Below the pieces are notes generated by a model. The model saw only the letters and a program-made list of their open reading frames with translations. It made no database searches and was not told where the DNA came from. 64,000 nt of DNA from the NCBI GenBank assembly GCA_003389325.1, contig QQVE01000040.1:25001-89000 (forward strand). The letters are read 5' to 3'. Both the position numbers and the translations under genes were made by a program. This document shows, piece by piece, positions 9,135 to 18,178 of this stretch. The stretch is from Planctomycetota bacterium (lineage in GTDB: Bacteria; Planctomycetota; Planctomycetia; Pirellulales; PALSA-1355). Numbering within the stretch: position 1 is the first letter of the stretch; the number at the start of each line of letters is the position of its first letter.

Positions 9135-9599
9135 ATGGCAGGGCGAACCATTGGCGGCATCGACGAGCTTCGATCGCTCGTGGGGCAGGAAGTCGGACTG
9201 AGCGACTGGGTCAGCGTCACTCAAGAAATGATCGACAAGTTCGCCGACCTCACGGGCGATCACCAGTGGATCCACGTCGACGTCGAGCGTTCGAAAAGGG
9301 AAAGCCCCTTCGGCACCACGATCGCCCACGGCTTCCTCACGCTCTCGCTGCTGACCCGGCTGCATACCGATGCCGTGCAGTTCTCCGGCGAGCGAAAAAT
9401 GGGCATCAACTACGGGCTGAACCGCGTGCGGTTCGTCAGTCCCGTGCGGGCCGGCGCGCGCGTTCGAGCACGCAGCGCGGTGCAGAGCGTCGACGACTTC
9501 CGCGGCGGCGTGCAAGTGACGTGGAAGATCAACGTCGAAATGGAGAACGAAGACAAACCGGCCCTGGTGGCCGAGTGGATCGGGAGGATGTACGAATGA
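9135..9599 (+). CDS. MaoC-like (R)-specific hydratase/dehydratase
   Basis: 154 aa, the typical length of a single hot-dog MaoC domain; the ATG at 9135 fits family N-termini. The hydratase-2 motif is present as FADLTGDHQWIHVDVERS, with likely catalytic Asp42 and His47, followed by FGTTIAHGFLTLSLL. Relatives hydrate trans-2-enoyl-CoA to (R)-3-hydroxyacyl-CoA or belong to the NodN-like group. The stop overlaps the ATG of the next gene (ATGA), so the two are translationally coupled. Confidence 0.88.
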   Translation: MAGRTIGGIDELRSLVGQEVGLSDWVSVTQEMIDKFADLTGDHQWIHVDVERSKRESPFGTTIAHGFLTLSLLTRLHTDAVQFSGERKMGINYGLNRVRFVSPVRAGARVRARSAVQSVDDFRGGVQVTWKINVEMENEDKPALVAEWIGRMYE

Positions 9600-10480
9600 C
9601 CGCCGCGCCGTCGCCGCACGACCCGCACCCGCGCAAGCGCGTCGACGCCGCGGGAGTCGACATGGCCTACGTCGACACCGGCTCCGGCCGTCCCGTGGTG
9701 TTCCTGCACGGCAATCCGACGTCGTCTTACTTGTGGCGCAACGTCATCCCGCACGTCGCTCCCGAGGCCCGCTGCCTCGCTCCCGATCTGGTCGGCATGG
9801 GCGACTCGGGCCCGACACCCGACGGCTCGTATCGATTTGTGGATCACGCGAAATACCTGGATGCCTGGTTCGAGGCCGTCGTGCCGGACGGGCCCGTGAC
9901 GGTGGTCGGGCATGACTGGGGCGGAGCGCTGGCGTTCCACTGGGCAGCGCGGCATCCAGACCGCGTGGCGGGATTGGCCTATATGGAAACGATCGTTTGT
10001 CCCATGACGTGGGACGACTGGCCCGAGGCCGCCCGCGGCATTTTTCAGGCCATGCGTTCGCCGGCCGGCGAAGCGATGGTGCTCGAAAAGAACGTATTCG
10101 TCGAGCGGATTCTGCCGGCCAGCGTGTTGCGAAAACTCAGCGAGGAGGAAATGGACGCGTATCGGCGTCCCTTTGCCGAGGCGGGCGAGAAGCGACGGCC
10201 CACGCTCACCTGGCCCCGCGAGATTCCGCTGGAAGGCGAACCGGCCGACGTGGTCGCCGTCGCCGAGGCATACGGCCGTTGGCTGCTTGAAGCGCCGCAG
10301 CCGAAGTTGTTTTTCAACGCCAATCCCGGCACGATTCTCGTCGGCCGTCAACGCGAGTTCTGCCGGCGTTTCGCCAATCAGCGCGAGGTCGAGATTCCCG
10401 GCGTTCACTTCGTGCAGGAAGACGCGGCCGAGGCGATCGGCGAAGCGGTCGCCGCGTTTCACCGCGGAATCGCCTCTTAG
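9596..10480 (+). CDS. haloalkane dehalogenase, HLD-II type (alpha/beta hydrolase)
   Basis: 294 aa, the usual length for haloalkane dehalogenases. It aligns by eye along its whole length with the DhaA/LinB/Renilla-luciferase group. The full catalytic pentad is visible: halide-binding Asn40 (LHGNPTSSYLWR) and Trp108, nucleophile Asp107 (GHDWGG), acid Glu131 (YMETI, the HLD-II position) and base His271 (GVHFVQED). The reaction would be hydrolysis of haloalkanes to alcohol plus halide; the natural substrate of most such proteins is unknown. The start codon overlaps the MaoC stop by 4 nt. Confidence 0.88.
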   Translation: MTAAPSPHDPHPRKRVDAAGVDMAYVDTGSGRPVVFLHGNPTSSYLWRNVIPHVAPEARCLAPDLVGMGDSGPTPDGSYRFVDHAKYLDAWFEAVVPDGPVTVVGHDWGGALAFHWAARHPDRVAGLAYMETIVCPMTWDDWPEAARGIFQAMRSPAGEAMVLEKNVFVERILPASVLRKLSEEEMDAYRRPFAEAGEKRRPTLTWPREIPLEGEPADVVAVAEAYGRWLLEAPQPKLFFNANPGTILVGRQREFCRRFANQREVEIPGVHFVQEDAAEAIGEAVAAFHRGIAS

Positions 10481-10818
10481 CGGCGAAAAACCCCCTGAAA
10501 AACGGCGGATTTCTGGGCTCGACCGCCCCCCGCCGGCGGCAGCGCTGGCCGGCACGAGCGTTGCCATCGGCCGCCGCTCTCGGCGCGATCGGCCAAATCG
10601 TGCGAAAGCGACGCTCGAATTCCCGCATTTCTTGCCTCCGCCCCAGGCGCGCCGCAAGCGTGACCTAGCATGTTCATAGTGCCGTGAGCGTCCGCCGGTC
10701 GCACGGCCAAGCGTTTTTCGGGCAGCGATGCCGACCGGCGCGGCGTGAAACCGGAACACTGAGGCTGACGCACCGGTAGCGTCGAAGAATGGACGGCCCA
10801 ACATAGGAGGGGCACCTT
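10481..10818. other. 338-bp region upstream of csrA
   Basis: Non-coding on both strands as far as I can tell. It must hold the csrA-HU promoter, but no clear -35/-10 pair stands out. The only firm element is the AGGAGGGG ribosome site just before csrA. No structured RNA was recognised. Confidence 0.5.
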
Positions 10819-11034
10819 ATGCTCGTGTTATCTCGGAAGGTAAACGAGACCATCATCATCAATGACAACATTGTGATAACTGTCGTCGACATCCGCGGCG
10901 ACAAGGTCCGGCTCGGCATTGAGGCTCCGAAGGACGTACCCGTACACCGACAGGAAGTCTATGACGCTATCAAGCGTTCGGAAGGAACTGGCGGCGTCAG
11001 TCGGGCCGACTCATCGAACTCGTCGAACTCTTAA
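10819..11034 (+). CDS. csrA: carbon storage regulator CsrA
   Basis: 71 aa. The canonical CsrA core is complete: MLVLSRKVNETIIINDNIVITV, GDKVRLGIEAP and VPVHRQEVYDAI, including the RNA-binding Leu4 and Arg44 positions. CsrA is a dimeric post-transcriptional regulator that binds GGA motifs in mRNA leaders. The C-terminal tail is serine/asparagine-rich (SRADSSNSSNS), an extension beyond the core. A strong AGGAGG site precedes the ATG. An HU-family gene starts 12 nt downstream and shares the terminator, so the two form an operon. Confidence 0.96.
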   Translation: MLVLSRKVNETIIINDNIVITVVDIRGDKVRLGIEAPKDVPVHRQEVYDAIKRSEGTGGVSRADSSNSSNS

Positions 11035-11046
11035 AGGGGAGATCCC

Positions 11047-11367
11047 ATGACCACCAAGACCAAAGCCAATAAGCCCATGAGCAAGTCGGAAATCACTCTG
11101 CGCCTGTCGGAAACGACCGGTTTGAGCAAGCAGCAGATCAATGGCGTGTTCGAGGCGCTGACCGAGCTCGTGGGCGAGCAATTGTCCAGCGGCCCGGGCG
11201 TCTTCACGTTCCCCGGTTTGCTGAAGATTAAGGTGGTTCACAAGCCGGCCACGCCCGAGCGCACCGGCATCAACCCCTTCACCAAAGAGCCGACCGTGTT
11301 CAAGGCCAAGCCGGCCCGCAACCAGGTCAAGCTGCAGGCTCTGAAGAACCTGAAACAGATGGTCTAA
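11047..11367 (+). CDS. HU/IHF-family DNA-binding protein
   Basis: 106 aa. The HU fold is recognisable: N-terminal helices (SKSEITLRLSETTGLSKQQINGVFEALTELV), the FTFPGLLKIKVV beta region and the DNA-binding arm with the conserved proline in RTGINPFTKEP. A lysine-rich N-terminal extension (TTKTKANKPMSK) precedes the domain. It probably acts in nucleoid compaction or DNA bending. It is co-transcribed with csrA (12-nt gap, ribosome site AAAGGGGAGATCCC) and followed by an intrinsic terminator. Confidence 0.92.
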   Translation: MTTKTKANKPMSKSEITLRLSETTGLSKQQINGVFEALTELVGEQLSSGPGVFTFPGLLKIKVVHKPATPERTGINPFTKEPTVFKAKPARNQVKLQALKNLKQMV

Positions 11368-11432
11368 GGGGGCTCGGCCCACGGGCGGTGCAATACATAG
11401 GCAGCCGGAACGGACTCTGGCTAGCCAGGCCA

Positions 11433-11482
11433 AGGCTGTCCTCTCTGTCCGCATCATGCGGGGCAGGGGGGGCGGCCTTTTT
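11433..11482 (+). terminator. intrinsic terminator of the csrA-HU operon
   Basis: AGGCTGTCC pairs with GGGCGGCCT (9 bp with two G-U pairs) around an inner hairpin (CCGCA/TGCGG). It is followed directly by a five-T run. It lies 65 bp after the HU stop. The rest of the roughly 300-bp gap before the methyltransferase gene shows nothing else apart from that gene's GGAGG site. Confidence 0.72.
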
Positions 11483-11669
11483 CTATGCGCCTGATCGCGC
11501 GATTTGGGCAACGCGGATTTGTTGCCCGGGCGAGGTGAGCAACTCGGCTCAATTCGCTATCCTAGGCGGGCAACCGAACCACAGCCGTCGTCTCGGGGTC
11601 TAGTTACGCCAACGACACGGCGTGCCACGCACCGCCGCTCTAGCACGTACACATTGGAGGAATCGCTCG

Positions 11670-12725
11670 ATGGCACTCGACGAAGCAAAGCTGCACGAAC
11701 TGGTGATCAAGATGGTCGGCGACATGGGGGCCGCGGCCATCGCCCCGCTGGTCGTCGTGGGAGATCGGCTGGGTCTGTACCGCGCCCTGGCAGACAACGG
11801 TCCGCTCTCGGCCGCCGCCCTGGCCGACCACACCGACACCACCGAGCGCTACGTCCGCGAATGGTGTGCTGCGCAGGCCAGTTCCGGCTACATCGGCTAC
11901 GACGCCAAGAACGACACGTTCGACATGACGCCCGAGCAACAGGCCGTGTTTTCCAATCCGGACAGCCCCACGTACATGATCGGCGGCTTCTACGCCATCT
12001 GTTCGATGTGCATCGACGAACCCAAGGTGACGCACGTGTTCCGCAGCGGCGAAGGACTGCCCTGGGGCGACCATCACGAGTGCCTGTTCTGCGGCACCGA
12101 AAAGTTCTTCCGTCCCGGCTACAAGTCGAACCTCGTGGCGCAGTGGCTGCCGGCCCTGGAAGGCGTTGTCGACAAGCTGCAGAAAGGCGCTAAGGTGGCC
12201 GACGTCGGTTGCGGGCATGGCGCCTCGACCCTTGTGATGGCCGAAGCCTTTCCCCGCTCGACGTTCATCGGCTTCGATTTTCACGAGGCCTCGATCGACC
12301 GCGCCAACAAGCTCGCCGCCGAGGCTCGGCTGTCGAACGTCCGCTTCGAAACGGCCACGGCCAAGCACTTCCCCGGCAAGGACTACGACCTGATCGCGTT
12401 CTTCGATTGCCTGCACGACATGGGCGACCCGGTCGGCGCGGCCGCCCACACGCGCCAGGCCCTCAAGCCCGACGGCACGATGATGTTGGTCGAGCCGTTC
12501 GCCCACGACGATCTGGCGGACAACCTGAATCCCATCGGGCGAATGTTCTTCAGCTTCTCGACGATGATCTGCACGCCGGCGTCGATCAGCCAGGAAGTCG
12601 GACTGGCGCTGGGAGCACAGGCCGGCGAGAAGCGGCTCCGCGAAGTGGCCACTGAAGCCGGTTTCGGCAGCTTCCGCCGCGCGACCGAAACGCCCTTCAA
12701 CCTGATCCTGGAAGCCAAGCCGTAG
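11670..12725 (+). CDS. class I SAM-dependent methyltransferase with N-terminal winged helix
   Basis: 351 aa from the ATG preceded by GGAGGAATCGCTCG. Residues 1-80 form a winged-helix/dimerisation region as in O-methyltransferases (GLYRALADNGPLSAAALADHT, TERYVREWC). The Rossmann methyltransferase domain begins near residue 175 with the SAM-binding motif VADVGCGHGAS, then FIGFDFHEASID. The last part carries DCLHDMGDP and MMLVEPFA, typical of this family. The substrate is unknown. It is monocistronic and convergent with the glycosyltransferase gene. Confidence 0.88.
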   Translation: MALDEAKLHELVIKMVGDMGAAAIAPLVVVGDRLGLYRALADNGPLSAAALADHTDTTERYVREWCAAQASSGYIGYDAKNDTFDMTPEQQAVFSNPDSPTYMIGGFYAICSMCIDEPKVTHVFRSGEGLPWGDHHECLFCGTEKFFRPGYKSNLVAQWLPALEGVVDKLQKGAKVADVGCGHGASTLVMAEAFPRSTFIGFDFHEASIDRANKLAAEARLSNVRFETATAKHFPGKDYDLIAFFDCLHDMGDPVGAAAHTRQALKPDGTMMLVEPFAHDDLADNLNPIGRMFFSFSTMICTPASISQEVGLALGAQAGEKRLREVATEAGFGSFRRATETPFNLILEAKP

Positions 12726-13002
12726 GCGTTGTCGTTGTCGGCAGCCGCGTCACAAACGCCTGCGCCCGCCGACTAAGGGGGCTTCGTTGCGCGCCGGCCG
12801 CCACGCGCGAGAAAAAACCCCGCCGGCACACCTGCCCCGTGCGCGCCGTTGCGGGGCCGCCTGACCCGTCGTTGCCGACCGGCAGGACGTGTAGAATCGT
12901 ATCGACGCCCGGCGCGTCAAAAATGAACACAATGTGTCATATCGCGCTCCCCCGGCCGTGGGTCCGGTCGCACTCTCTCGCGGCACAATTCGCGTAGAAA
13001 AC

Positions 13003-14190
13003 CTATGCTTTTCCGAGCGCTTCGAGTCGGTCCACGATGCCGGTGATCTGCCGCTCCGGCTCGAAGTTGCGGTACTTGTCCGCAAACCCCCGGGCGGCCT
13101 CGACGCAACAGTCGCTGCTGATGAGTCGATGCAGTTGGACTTCGATTTCGCGAGCCACCGCGGGCGAAGCTCCCAGGGCCGCCCCCATGCGCATCATGGC
13201 GCCGGCCAACAGCGATTGCTCGACGTAGATCGGAATTTGCAGCGAAGGTTTGCCGGCCAGCAGGATCTGCACCGCCGTGCCGTGGTTGGCATTCAGAATC
13301 GCCAGATCGCACTTGCGACCCACCCGCGTCATGTCCAAGGGCTCGTTTTCGAACCGCAACGTTGGCGAGCGAAACTGGTTTTGCACGTCGGCCGCAATGC
13401 CGTCGCAGTAGACGATGGTCGGGCAAGCCGCTCGGTGCAGCGCCCCCAGCAGGGCGCTCAATTCGGGAAAGGGCTTGAGATAGGCGTAGATCTTCTTGCC
13501 CGGGGCCGCCGGCCACTCGGGCGGCTTGCCGAAGCCGGTGGACCACGCGCCCCAATAGTGAGCACCGGCGCGCCCACCGTAATGGTCCAACTCGGCAAAG
13601 GTGACCAACAGATGCTCGTCGCTGGGATGATACAAACCGGCCAGATGCCCAAGCGGCGGCTCGCTCCACGCCGCTAACACCGCGTTGGCGTTGTTCAACA
13701 CCTCTTGCTCGTCGTGCGCCAACTGTACAGGGTCGGGCTTCAGCCAGGGCTGGAGGGTCGGCAGCGGCGATACATCGAGCGGACAGAAAAAGCCCGTACC
13801 CAACGTCACGCGCTTGGCCCGAAATCCCCGTGCGGCCAATAGCGCCGTCGGGCTGTGGTCGAACACGATCACGTCGGGATCGACCGCGCGATAGAGGTTG
13901 CGCCAGGCCTCGCCGTGTCCCTGCAGCTCGACAGGATCGCAAAAGCCGGCGTCGTACAGCACGTGGGCAAACGACAGCGTGGGAAACTTGCGCTGCGTGG
14001 TCCGATTCTTGAACGGCGCCTGCCACAACGTCACACGGTCGTGCGGGAAGAACGTCCAGGCCCGCGTCAAATCGCGAATCGCCAGCGCAACGGTGTGCCC
14101 GCGCTGGTGCAGCCCCGCCACCAATGGCTTCAGGTTCACCAGATGACCGAGGCCGAAACCGAGTTCCCAGGCAAAGAGATAAGTAGCCAT
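13003..14190 (-). CDS. GT-B glycosyltransferase (GT1/MGT-like)
   Basis: 395 aa from the ATG at 14190 with GGGAG upstream; the longer frame to 14409 is not family-like. The N-terminus MATYLFAWELGFGLGHLVNLKPL is the GT-B acceptor domain opening, with a GLGH motif like that of UDP-glycosyltransferases. Near the C-terminus NANHGTAVQILLAGKPSLQIP and EQSLLAGAMMRMGAALG resemble the nucleotide-sugar binding signature. Donor and acceptor cannot be assigned. Neighbours are a PEP-CTERM protein and a Wzz-like protein, hinting at surface glycan work, but the genes are not in one operon. Confidence 0.82.
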   Translation of the reverse strand: MATYLFAWELGFGLGHLVNLKPLVAGLHQRGHTVALAIRDLTRAWTFFPHDRVTLWQAPFKNRTTQRKFPTLSFAHVLYDAGFCDPVELQGHGEAWRNLYRAVDPDVIVFDHSPTALLAARGFRAKRVTLGTGFFCPLDVSPLPTLQPWLKPDPVQLAHDEQEVLNNANAVLAAWSEPPLGHLAGLYHPSDEHLLVTFAELDHYGGRAGAHYWGAWSTGFGKPPEWPAAPGKKIYAYLKPFPELSALLGALHRAACPTIVYCDGIAADVQNQFRSPTLRFENEPLDMTRVGRKCDLAILNANHGTAVQILLAGKPSLQIPIYVEQSLLAGAMMRMGAALGASPAVAREIEVQLHRLISSDCCVEAARGFADKYRNFEPERQITGIVDRLEALGKA

Positions 14191-14763
14191 GGCTCCCAGG
14201 ATGATAGGCGGAGGTATGAAGCATGGCAATGAGCCGGTGGTCCGACCTCGTGGCCCGCTCCCCGATCCCCGTTCTGTGAGATCTTGATGTGATTCTTGAC
14301 GACAACGGCACGTTTTGACCCAGGCTTCGCTCTGCTGCTTGCTACACCGCGAATGCGCCTGTACGCTGGGTGGGACTGAACCGCCTGGAACAGTGGGGCC
14401 GCCTGCCAATACTTCCTACCATCGTAGGCCGCAGCGTCTCTCGCGTGCGGCCGGTTCCCCCGTACCGCAACGCACTTGCCATCCGGCATCCTTCGATCCT
14501 CGCTAATGGCCTAAGCCGAACACGGGTCTCGAAAGCCAGTGCTGCCGCTTGGTCGCGGCAGCGCCCCGAGAGCACGTTCTGTGCGCTGCTTCGCGTCTGC
14601 CTGACGCCGACGAGACGGCCAAGCGGACCCAGCGGTTGCAGATCGTCGCTGGTCCTCCATCGTCACCTGTCGCAGCGATTCGCTTGTTCTCGCACTACGG
14701 CGCACGTAGCGATCGCGCGTCGTCACGCGCTTCGTCGAACATCTAATCCAAGGAGCTACCAAG
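14191..14763. other. 573-bp divergent intergenic region
   Basis: This lies between the minus-strand glycosyltransferase and the plus-strand PEP-CTERM gene. I see no RNA gene, no tandem repeat and no persuasive small ORF. Only the AAGGAG site before 14764 is firm. Promoters for both genes are expected here but not identified. Confidence 0.5.
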
Positions 14764-15852
14764 ATGAGATTTCAAATCACCGTCCGGCTGTTGGCTATCC
14801 TCTTGAGCATCGTGCCGAGTGTTGCCTGCGGGGCACAGTTCGTGACCGTCAACGCGAGCGTCAGGGACCTGGGATACTCTCCGCTCAGCGGACTGGTCTA
14901 CGGATCGATTCCCAACAGCGCCCCGACGAATCCCAACACGCTGCTGCCGATGGATCCATTCTCCGGCGGACAGGAAACGGCCATCCCAATCGGCTTCGAC
15001 CCCAACAAGGTCGCCGTCTCGTACGACGGCGCGAACGTTTGGGCAATCGTGGGCGGCTCCCGCGCCGTGCAACGGTATCACGTGCCGACGCAGACCAACG
15101 ATCAGTTCTTCACCATCAATGGCGGCCCCCAGTTCAACGCCATCTACTCGATTCCCGACCGTCCGGATGCCGTGCTGATGCACAGCTTCAACCCGGGCAT
15201 CAGCCCGCCGGGCGGCGTGAACGCCGTGTACGAGAACGCCGTGCGGCTGCCGACCGCCTGGGGCGGACCCGACATCGTTTCGGTCGACCCCACCGACGGC
15301 ACGCGCGCCTTCGGCTACGTGAACTCGAATACCAGCTTCGGCAGTTCGCTCGGGCAGATCGGCCCGACAGGCATCCAGGGCGTTGGCGGTTCGCAGTTGA
15401 GCGGCGTGCTCACCGGGTTCGGAATCGGCCGCGTGCAACTGGTGGGCGATCGCTTGTTTACCAATCAAGGCGCGATCTACAGCGTCTCGCTTGGAATCCA
15501 GGTCGGCGCGTTTCAAGGTGCCGGCAACTTTGTCATCGATCCGTCTACCGATCGCTTCTTTTCCATCACCACCAACGGCCCGACGCAGACCATTCATGCC
15601 TACTCGCTGGATACGCTGGCATCCATCGGTACCGACACCGTAACGGGCGTTCCCGGTGGCACCTTCGCGCTGACGCGTTTCGGCGAAGACGGGCTGGCCT
15701 TCGCAACCGCCAACGAAGTCGTATTCGTTCGCTCGGTCCTCGTGCCCGAGCCGACCTCTCTCGCGCTGGCGCTTTGCGGCGCACTGGGTCTGGCCGCCGC
15801 GACGGTCGTCCGGCGACGCAAGGGGGCCGTGGTGAACGTCCCACGGTCGTGA
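14764..15852 (+). CDS. secreted PEP-CTERM sorting-domain protein
   Basis: 362 aa with a clear signal peptide (MRFQITVRLLAILLSIVPSVACGA). The body is beta-rich with repeated DP/DG turns and resembles a beta-propeller-like surface protein; no catalytic motif is seen. The C-terminus is a textbook PEP-CTERM tail: VPEPTSLALALCGALG, a hydrophobic helix, then VVRRRK. Such proteins are processed by an exosortase and linked to exopolysaccharide-bearing envelopes. No exosortase gene is in this window. AAGGAGCTACCAAG precedes the ATG. Confidence 0.88.
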   Translation: MRFQITVRLLAILLSIVPSVACGAQFVTVNASVRDLGYSPLSGLVYGSIPNSAPTNPNTLLPMDPFSGGQETAIPIGFDPNKVAVSYDGANVWAIVGGSRAVQRYHVPTQTNDQFFTINGGPQFNAIYSIPDRPDAVLMHSFNPGISPPGGVNAVYENAVRLPTAWGGPDIVSVDPTDGTRAFGYVNSNTSFGSSLGQIGPTGIQGVGGSQLSGVLTGFGIGRVQLVGDRLFTNQGAIYSVSLGIQVGAFQGAGNFVIDPSTDRFFSITTNGPTQTIHAYSLDTLASIGTDTVTGVPGGTFALTRFGEDGLAFATANEVVFVRSVLVPEPTSLALALCGALGLAAATVVRRRKGAVVNVPRS

Positions 15853-15960
15853 TCGTTGTGCTCGCGGGGCCACGGCGAAGAGTCGCCAAAAACCTGATTG
15901 ACAACCGGCGCGGAAGCACGCCGTGCTCGGGCCGCGGGAGACGAAGCTGAACCTGTTCGG

Positions 15961-17124
15961 CTAGTCCCCGGCGGATCGACGCGGCGGCCGATGGAAGACG
16001 ATTCCCGTGACCAAGAGCGCTAGCCCCAGCGCGGCCACGGATCCGAGGATCGCGTAGCGCGGCACCGCGTCGCCCTCGGAATTCTCCAGGATCGCGTCGT
16101 CGAGCTTGTTGATGCGATCGGCGGCCAAACGCTCTTCGAGATCGGCGCGATCGAGCTTGGCGGCCAGTTCCAGTTTCAACAGCCGCGATTGCTCGACTTC
16201 TTCCTGCAGCGCCGTTACTTCCGCCGCGGAGTCGCGAAGCTTGGCCAACGAGTCCGATTGCGCTTTGATCTGCTTGGCCAGTTCCGCTCGTTTCTCCTCC
16301 AGAAACTGTCGCTCGACTTCGAGCCGCCGCAGTGACGAAATGTTCGCGGTCTTGTCTTCGGCTTTCTCAGCTTCTTCCTCAGCCGGTGGGTCCGCGGTGC
16401 GCGTCTCCGGCGCTTTCGCTTCCAGCGCCTTCTCTACGTGGATCTCCAGCTCGTTCCGATCGAGACGGCCGGCGATCTCGCGCGCGCGAGCGAGCAACGA
16501 ATCCAACTGCTCGGTGGCGACTCGTTTCTTGATCTGGGCCTCCTGCGAATCCTGCGTGCCGTGGACCGCTGCCAGCGTCTGGAGTGTCTTCATCAAGGCC
16601 GTATGTTTGGCCGCGTGCTGCTCGAACGCCCGGCGCAGCTCGTCGTTGCGGGCAAGCTGCTCGTTCTTATTTTTCTCGACTATCTCTTCGATGTACGAAT
16701 CCACGACCGCGTTGACAATCTTGACCGTGTCGCCAGGGCGCGTCCCGTACATGCTGATCCGCATCAACTCGGCATTACCGGGATACTCGACCGTGAGTTC
16801 GTCGCGCAGCCAACTCGCGGGATCTTCCTCGTGAGCTTCAATCGTTTCCAGGCGACTGATGCCCGGATCGCGCAAGACGCTATGGAGCACGGGATTGCTG
16901 AGCACCAACTGCTCCTGCGTTCGTTTGAAGCGGTCGAACGCCTCCTTGTCGACCCTTTCTTCCTCATCGAGCACCGACGGCTGCGTGCCCGACATCTGTA
17001 CCAGGGCGAATGCCTCGTACCGGACCGGCAGCAGAAACCACGCGAGCGCCGCGGCCACGAGCAGTAGTGCGCCGGCGGTGATCAGAACGTTGCCCCAGCG
17101 TTGCCAACGGGATGACCCAGCCAT
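15961..17124 (-). CDS. Wzz/chain-length-determinant-like membrane protein
   Basis: 387 aa from the ATG at 17124 (GGAGGG upstream). It has two membrane segments, near residues 12-32 and near the C-terminus (AILGSVAALGLALLVTGIVF). Between them lie a Wzz-like periplasmic domain (YEAFALVQM...) and a long charged coiled coil (residues about 150-340, rich in E, K, R and A). This two-TM, coiled-coil layout is that of polysaccharide co-polymerases. No tyrosine-kinase domain is fused. A role in setting polysaccharide chain length or in export is inferred. Confidence 0.8.
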   Translation of the reverse strand: MAGSSRWQRWGNVLITAGALLLVAAALAWFLLPVRYEAFALVQMSGTQPSVLDEEERVDKEAFDRFKRTQEQLVLSNPVLHSVLRDPGISRLETIEAHEEDPASWLRDELTVEYPGNAELMRISMYGTRPGDTVKIVNAVVDSYIEEIVEKNKNEQLARNDELRRAFEQHAAKHTALMKTLQTLAAVHGTQDSQEAQIKKRVATEQLDSLLARAREIAGRLDRNELEIHVEKALEAKAPETRTADPPAEEEAEKAEDKTANISSLRRLEVERQFLEEKRAELAKQIKAQSDSLAKLRDSAAEVTALQEEVEQSRLLKLELAAKLDRADLEERLAADRINKLDDAILENSEGDAVPRYAILGSVAALGLALLVTGIVFHRPPRRSAGD

Positions 17125-17256
17125 GACGCACCCTCCGATTCGCCTGCGAAATGATGTGAACTCACGCGGCAGCGGCATCGTCAGAGACAGGAACGTCTCT
17201 TACGAGTGAGTATAAACCGCCCGAAATGAGGGTCAAGCAAACGGCGCGGGTGGGTA

Positions 17257-17676
17257 CTACTTGGCGTCGGGTGCGGCGTGCCCGCCGTCGGCGCTGCGGG
17301 TGAGGAACGGCTCGGGCTCGAAAGCGTTGGCCGCTTCGAGATCTTCGGCCGGGTCCGGTCCTTGCCGATAGGCGAGGCACTTGTCGCCGTCGTATTCGGG
17401 CAGCACGCTCAACATCACCGACGACTCGCGCTGCTTGGCCTGGCTCATCCGCAGCAGCACGCCCCCCCGGGGGACCTCCGCGATTTCGATGCAGTCGTCA
17501 AGCATCAGCCGCTCGGTCGCGTTGAGCAGGTGGCTGTACTTGCCCGTGATCTGCTCGCCCATTACCTGGCAGGCCTCGTCGATGCTGTCGGCTTCGACCA
17601 GGTACGAGAACTCCGCCTCCTGCGTCTCGCCGCGATCCGCCTCGAACTCGAACCGAAAGAACCCCACGTACAGCAT
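17257..17676 (-). CDS. conserved hypothetical protein, 139 aa
   Basis: The ATG at 17676 follows GGGGAGGTGTCGGC, a strong ribosome site. The product is an acidic, soluble protein (MLYVGFFRFEFEAD...) without signal peptide or membrane segment and with a low-complexity acidic/proline C-terminus. Codon use matches real genes in the window. I do not recognise the family. It lies between the Wzz-like gene and tRNA-Gln. Confidence 0.78.
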   Translation of the reverse strand: MLYVGFFRFEFEADRGETQEAEFSYLVEADSIDEACQVMGEQITGKYSHLLNATERLMLDDCIEIAEVPRGGVLLRMSQAKQRESSVMLSVLPEYDGDKCLAYRQGPDPAEDLEAANAFEPEPFLTRSADGGHAAPDAK

Positions 17677-17875
17677 GCCGACACCTCCCCGAGCTTGCGT
17701 GCAAAGCCGCAGTCTATGGCGTCAGCGGATCGCTGGCTAGCGGACGAATACAGGATGAGTTCGACGGCGCCGCGGTATCATCGCGACCGCCGAGGGACCT
17801 CGCTGGCAAGCGAGAATGGGTACGGAAGTGTTCCATGCCACGGGGTGCTCGCCCAGCAGCAACGGGAGAGGAAAG

Positions 17876-17946
17876 CTGCCCAGCTAGGATTCGAACCTAG
17901 ACTAAATGGTTCAGAGCCATTCGTGCTACCATTACACCACCGGGCA
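17876..17946 (-). tRNA. tRNA-Gln (anticodon CTG)
   Basis: A 71-nt cloverleaf reads on the minus strand: acceptor TGCCCGG paired with CTGGGCA (one G-U), D arm GTGT/GCAC, anticodon stem AATGG/CCATT around loop CTCTGAA with CTG anticodon, and T arm CTAGG-TTCGAAT-CCTAG. The discriminator base is G, and the 3' CCA is not encoded. Confidence 0.95.
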
Positions 17947-18178
17947 GAATCGCCGCGGAGGAGAGATCCGCGGTAGGGGTGTGCTGAGGATTAAAGCCTA
18001 GAATTCCCGCTCTGGAGCGTCAAGGGCGACGCAGCCGGCAGCCGCCGTGCCAGGCCCCGCTCGAGGCATGGCTCCCGCTGCTACCCGCATTGGGGAGCTT
18101 CGGCTATACTGGAAGTTTCGCGGATTGTTTAAGGCATTGCGACGGGCCCTTTCCGGCCGTCAGGCACTTTTCGCACCG

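Noticed and set aside
18047..18178. N-terminal extension of acylphosphatase
   Set aside because: Family members start close to the conserved domain; the extra 44 residues have no ribosome site or similarity.
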